Assembly (NCBI GenBank): GCA_019246375.1 | Contig: JAFAQO010000199.1 | Location: forward strand, 1 to 6,052 | Reading direction: 5' to 3' | From: Mycobacterium sp. | GTDB taxonomy: Bacteria > Actinomycetota > Actinomycetes > Mycobacteriales > Mycobacteriaceae | DNA: 6,052 nucleotides | Part shown: piece by piece, positions 5,518-6,052 of the stretch | How the letters are laid out: each line of letters begins with the position of its first letter | Numbering within the stretch: position 1 is the first letter of the stretch | The notes under the pieces: model-generated | Told to the model about the DNA's origin: nothing | Databases searched by the model: none | What the model saw: only the letters and a program-made list of their open reading frames with translations | Made by a program: the position numbers and the translations under genes

Positions 5518-6052
5518 CCCGCGCCGGCGACGATGCAGAGCGAAGCGATGCTGAGGAGCGGCGCTCGGTCTTGGGTGACAATCCTGCCGGGCCGGTTAGT
5601 TCCACTGGTTCCGCCGACCGAGCAGTAGCCGCGGCGGCCGAACGCGCCAAGGTGACCGCCGGCCGCAACATCCCAGTCTTCGAGGATCTTCCGATCCCTG
5701 CCGATACCGCCAACCTGCGCAAGGGTGCCAATCTCCACGATGCGCTGCTGGCGCTGCTGCCGCTGGTCGGCGTGTGGCGCGGCGAAGGCGAGGGCCGCGG
5801 AGCTCACGGCGACTACCGGTTCGGCCAGCAGATCGTCGTCTCGCATGACGGGGGCGACTATCTGAACTGGGAAGCCCGATCCTGGCGGCTGACCGAGTCG
5901 GGCGACTACCATGCGCACGACTTGCGCGAGACGGGCTTTTGGCGCTTCGTCGACGATCCCCACGACCCGACTGAGTCCCAGGCCATCGAATTGTTGCTGG
6001 CCCACTCCGCCGGCTACATCGAATTGTTCTACGGCCGGCCTGGCACCCAGTC
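5514..6052 (+). CDS. Nitrobindin-like (Rv0813c-type) haem beta-barrel protein, cut by window edge
   Basis: The first 179 codons of a gene that runs off the right edge. From about residue 54 the sequence is typical of the Rv0813c family: [16 protein letters not shown], then [14 protein letters not shown] with the signature GxWxGxG (G86-W88-G90-G92), then [20 protein letters not shown] and [20 protein letters not shown]. These form a small fatty-acid-binding-protein-like beta-barrel; relatives (nitrobindins) bind ferric haem and isomerise peroxynitrite to nitrate. The haem-ligating histidine usually lies near the C-terminus and is outside the window. The GTG at 5514 overlaps the stop of the microprotein. 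Residues 1-50 are polar and low in complexity, and residues 3-17 are encoded by a repeat copy, so the real start could be later, for example GTG 5652. Confidence 0.85.
   Translation, partial: MTRAGDDAERSDAEERRSVLGDNPAGPVSSTGSADRAVAAAAERAKVTAGRNIPVFEDLPIPADTANLRKGANLHDALLALLPLVGVWRGEGEGRGAHGDYRFGQQIVVSHDGGDYLNWEARSWRLTESGDYHAHDLRETGFWRFVDDPHDPTESQAIELLLAHSAGYIELFYGRPGTQ
5521..5564 (-). repeat. Inverted copy of the intergenic palindromic repeat, inside a coding region
   Basis: This 44-base element has inverted ends GCGCCG and CGGCGC. Its reverse complement contains GCTCTGCATCGTCGCCGG, identical over 18 bases to both tandem units (5328-5345 and 5386-5403), and a close variant of their CTCCTCATCGCG part. 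It thus lies in the opposite orientation to the tandem pair, on the other side of the microprotein gene. In the plus strand it is read as codons of the nitrobindin N-terminus. Confidence 0.85.

Noticed and set aside
5288..5564. CRISPR array
   Set aside because: Only two direct units with no spacers, palindromic ends and one inverted copy; this is an interspersed repeat, not a CRISPR array.
5313..6005. Minus-strand ORF of 230 codons across the right end
   Set aside because: It is antisense to the nitrobindin gene and runs through the repeats; the plus-strand protein carries the GxWxGxG signature and is clearly the real product.

Overview
The window is high-GC actinobacterial DNA and almost certainly comes from a Mycobacterium. 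The gene order and protein sequences match the Rv0819-Rv0813c neighbourhood of M. tuberculosis, with a pstS-type gene next to mshD. The species cannot be named from the sequence alone, and all ortholog names here are by recall, not by a database search.

Left part, minus strand (1-2000): a GlnR-type orphan response regulator overlaps mshD (mycothiol synthase) by GTGA. After a 135-base gap comes the first 61 codons of a PstS phosphate-binding lipoprotein, cut by the window edge. The gap holds a textbook PHO box (two GTTCACC units, 4-base spacer) for phosphate-starvation control.

Middle, plus strand (2100-3429): lmeA, a phospholipid-binding envelope protein needed for mannan polymerisation, is followed by thiX, a membrane-anchored thioredoxin. 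A 16-codon ORF bridges them, overlapping the stop of the first and the start of the second.

Right of thiX (3426-5278) is a cysteine-responsive operon. A leaderless promoter starts a 29-codon leader peptide that ends in a run of cysteines (GCCCCCSC). It is followed by a DUF4395 membrane protein with a CxxC motif, a two-domain rhodanese (cysA2 type) and sseC. Leaderless polycysteine leaders are a known class of translational attenuator in mycobacteria; this is one, and the sequence shows pairings that could hide the ribosome-binding site of the next gene.

Right end (5279-6052): two tandem copies of a 58-59 base palindromic repeat, a second leaderless gene encoding a 32-residue single-pass membrane protein, and a nitrobindin-like protein cut by the window edge. 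An inverted copy of the repeat lies inside the nitrobindin ORF and encodes part of its N-terminus.

Taken together, many of the genes deal with low-molecular-weight thiols, sulfane sulfur and redox or nitrosative chemistry (mshD, thiX, DUF4395, rhodanese, SseC, nitrobindin), beside nitrogen (GlnR) and phosphate (PstS) control genes. That functional theme is an inference from gene content.
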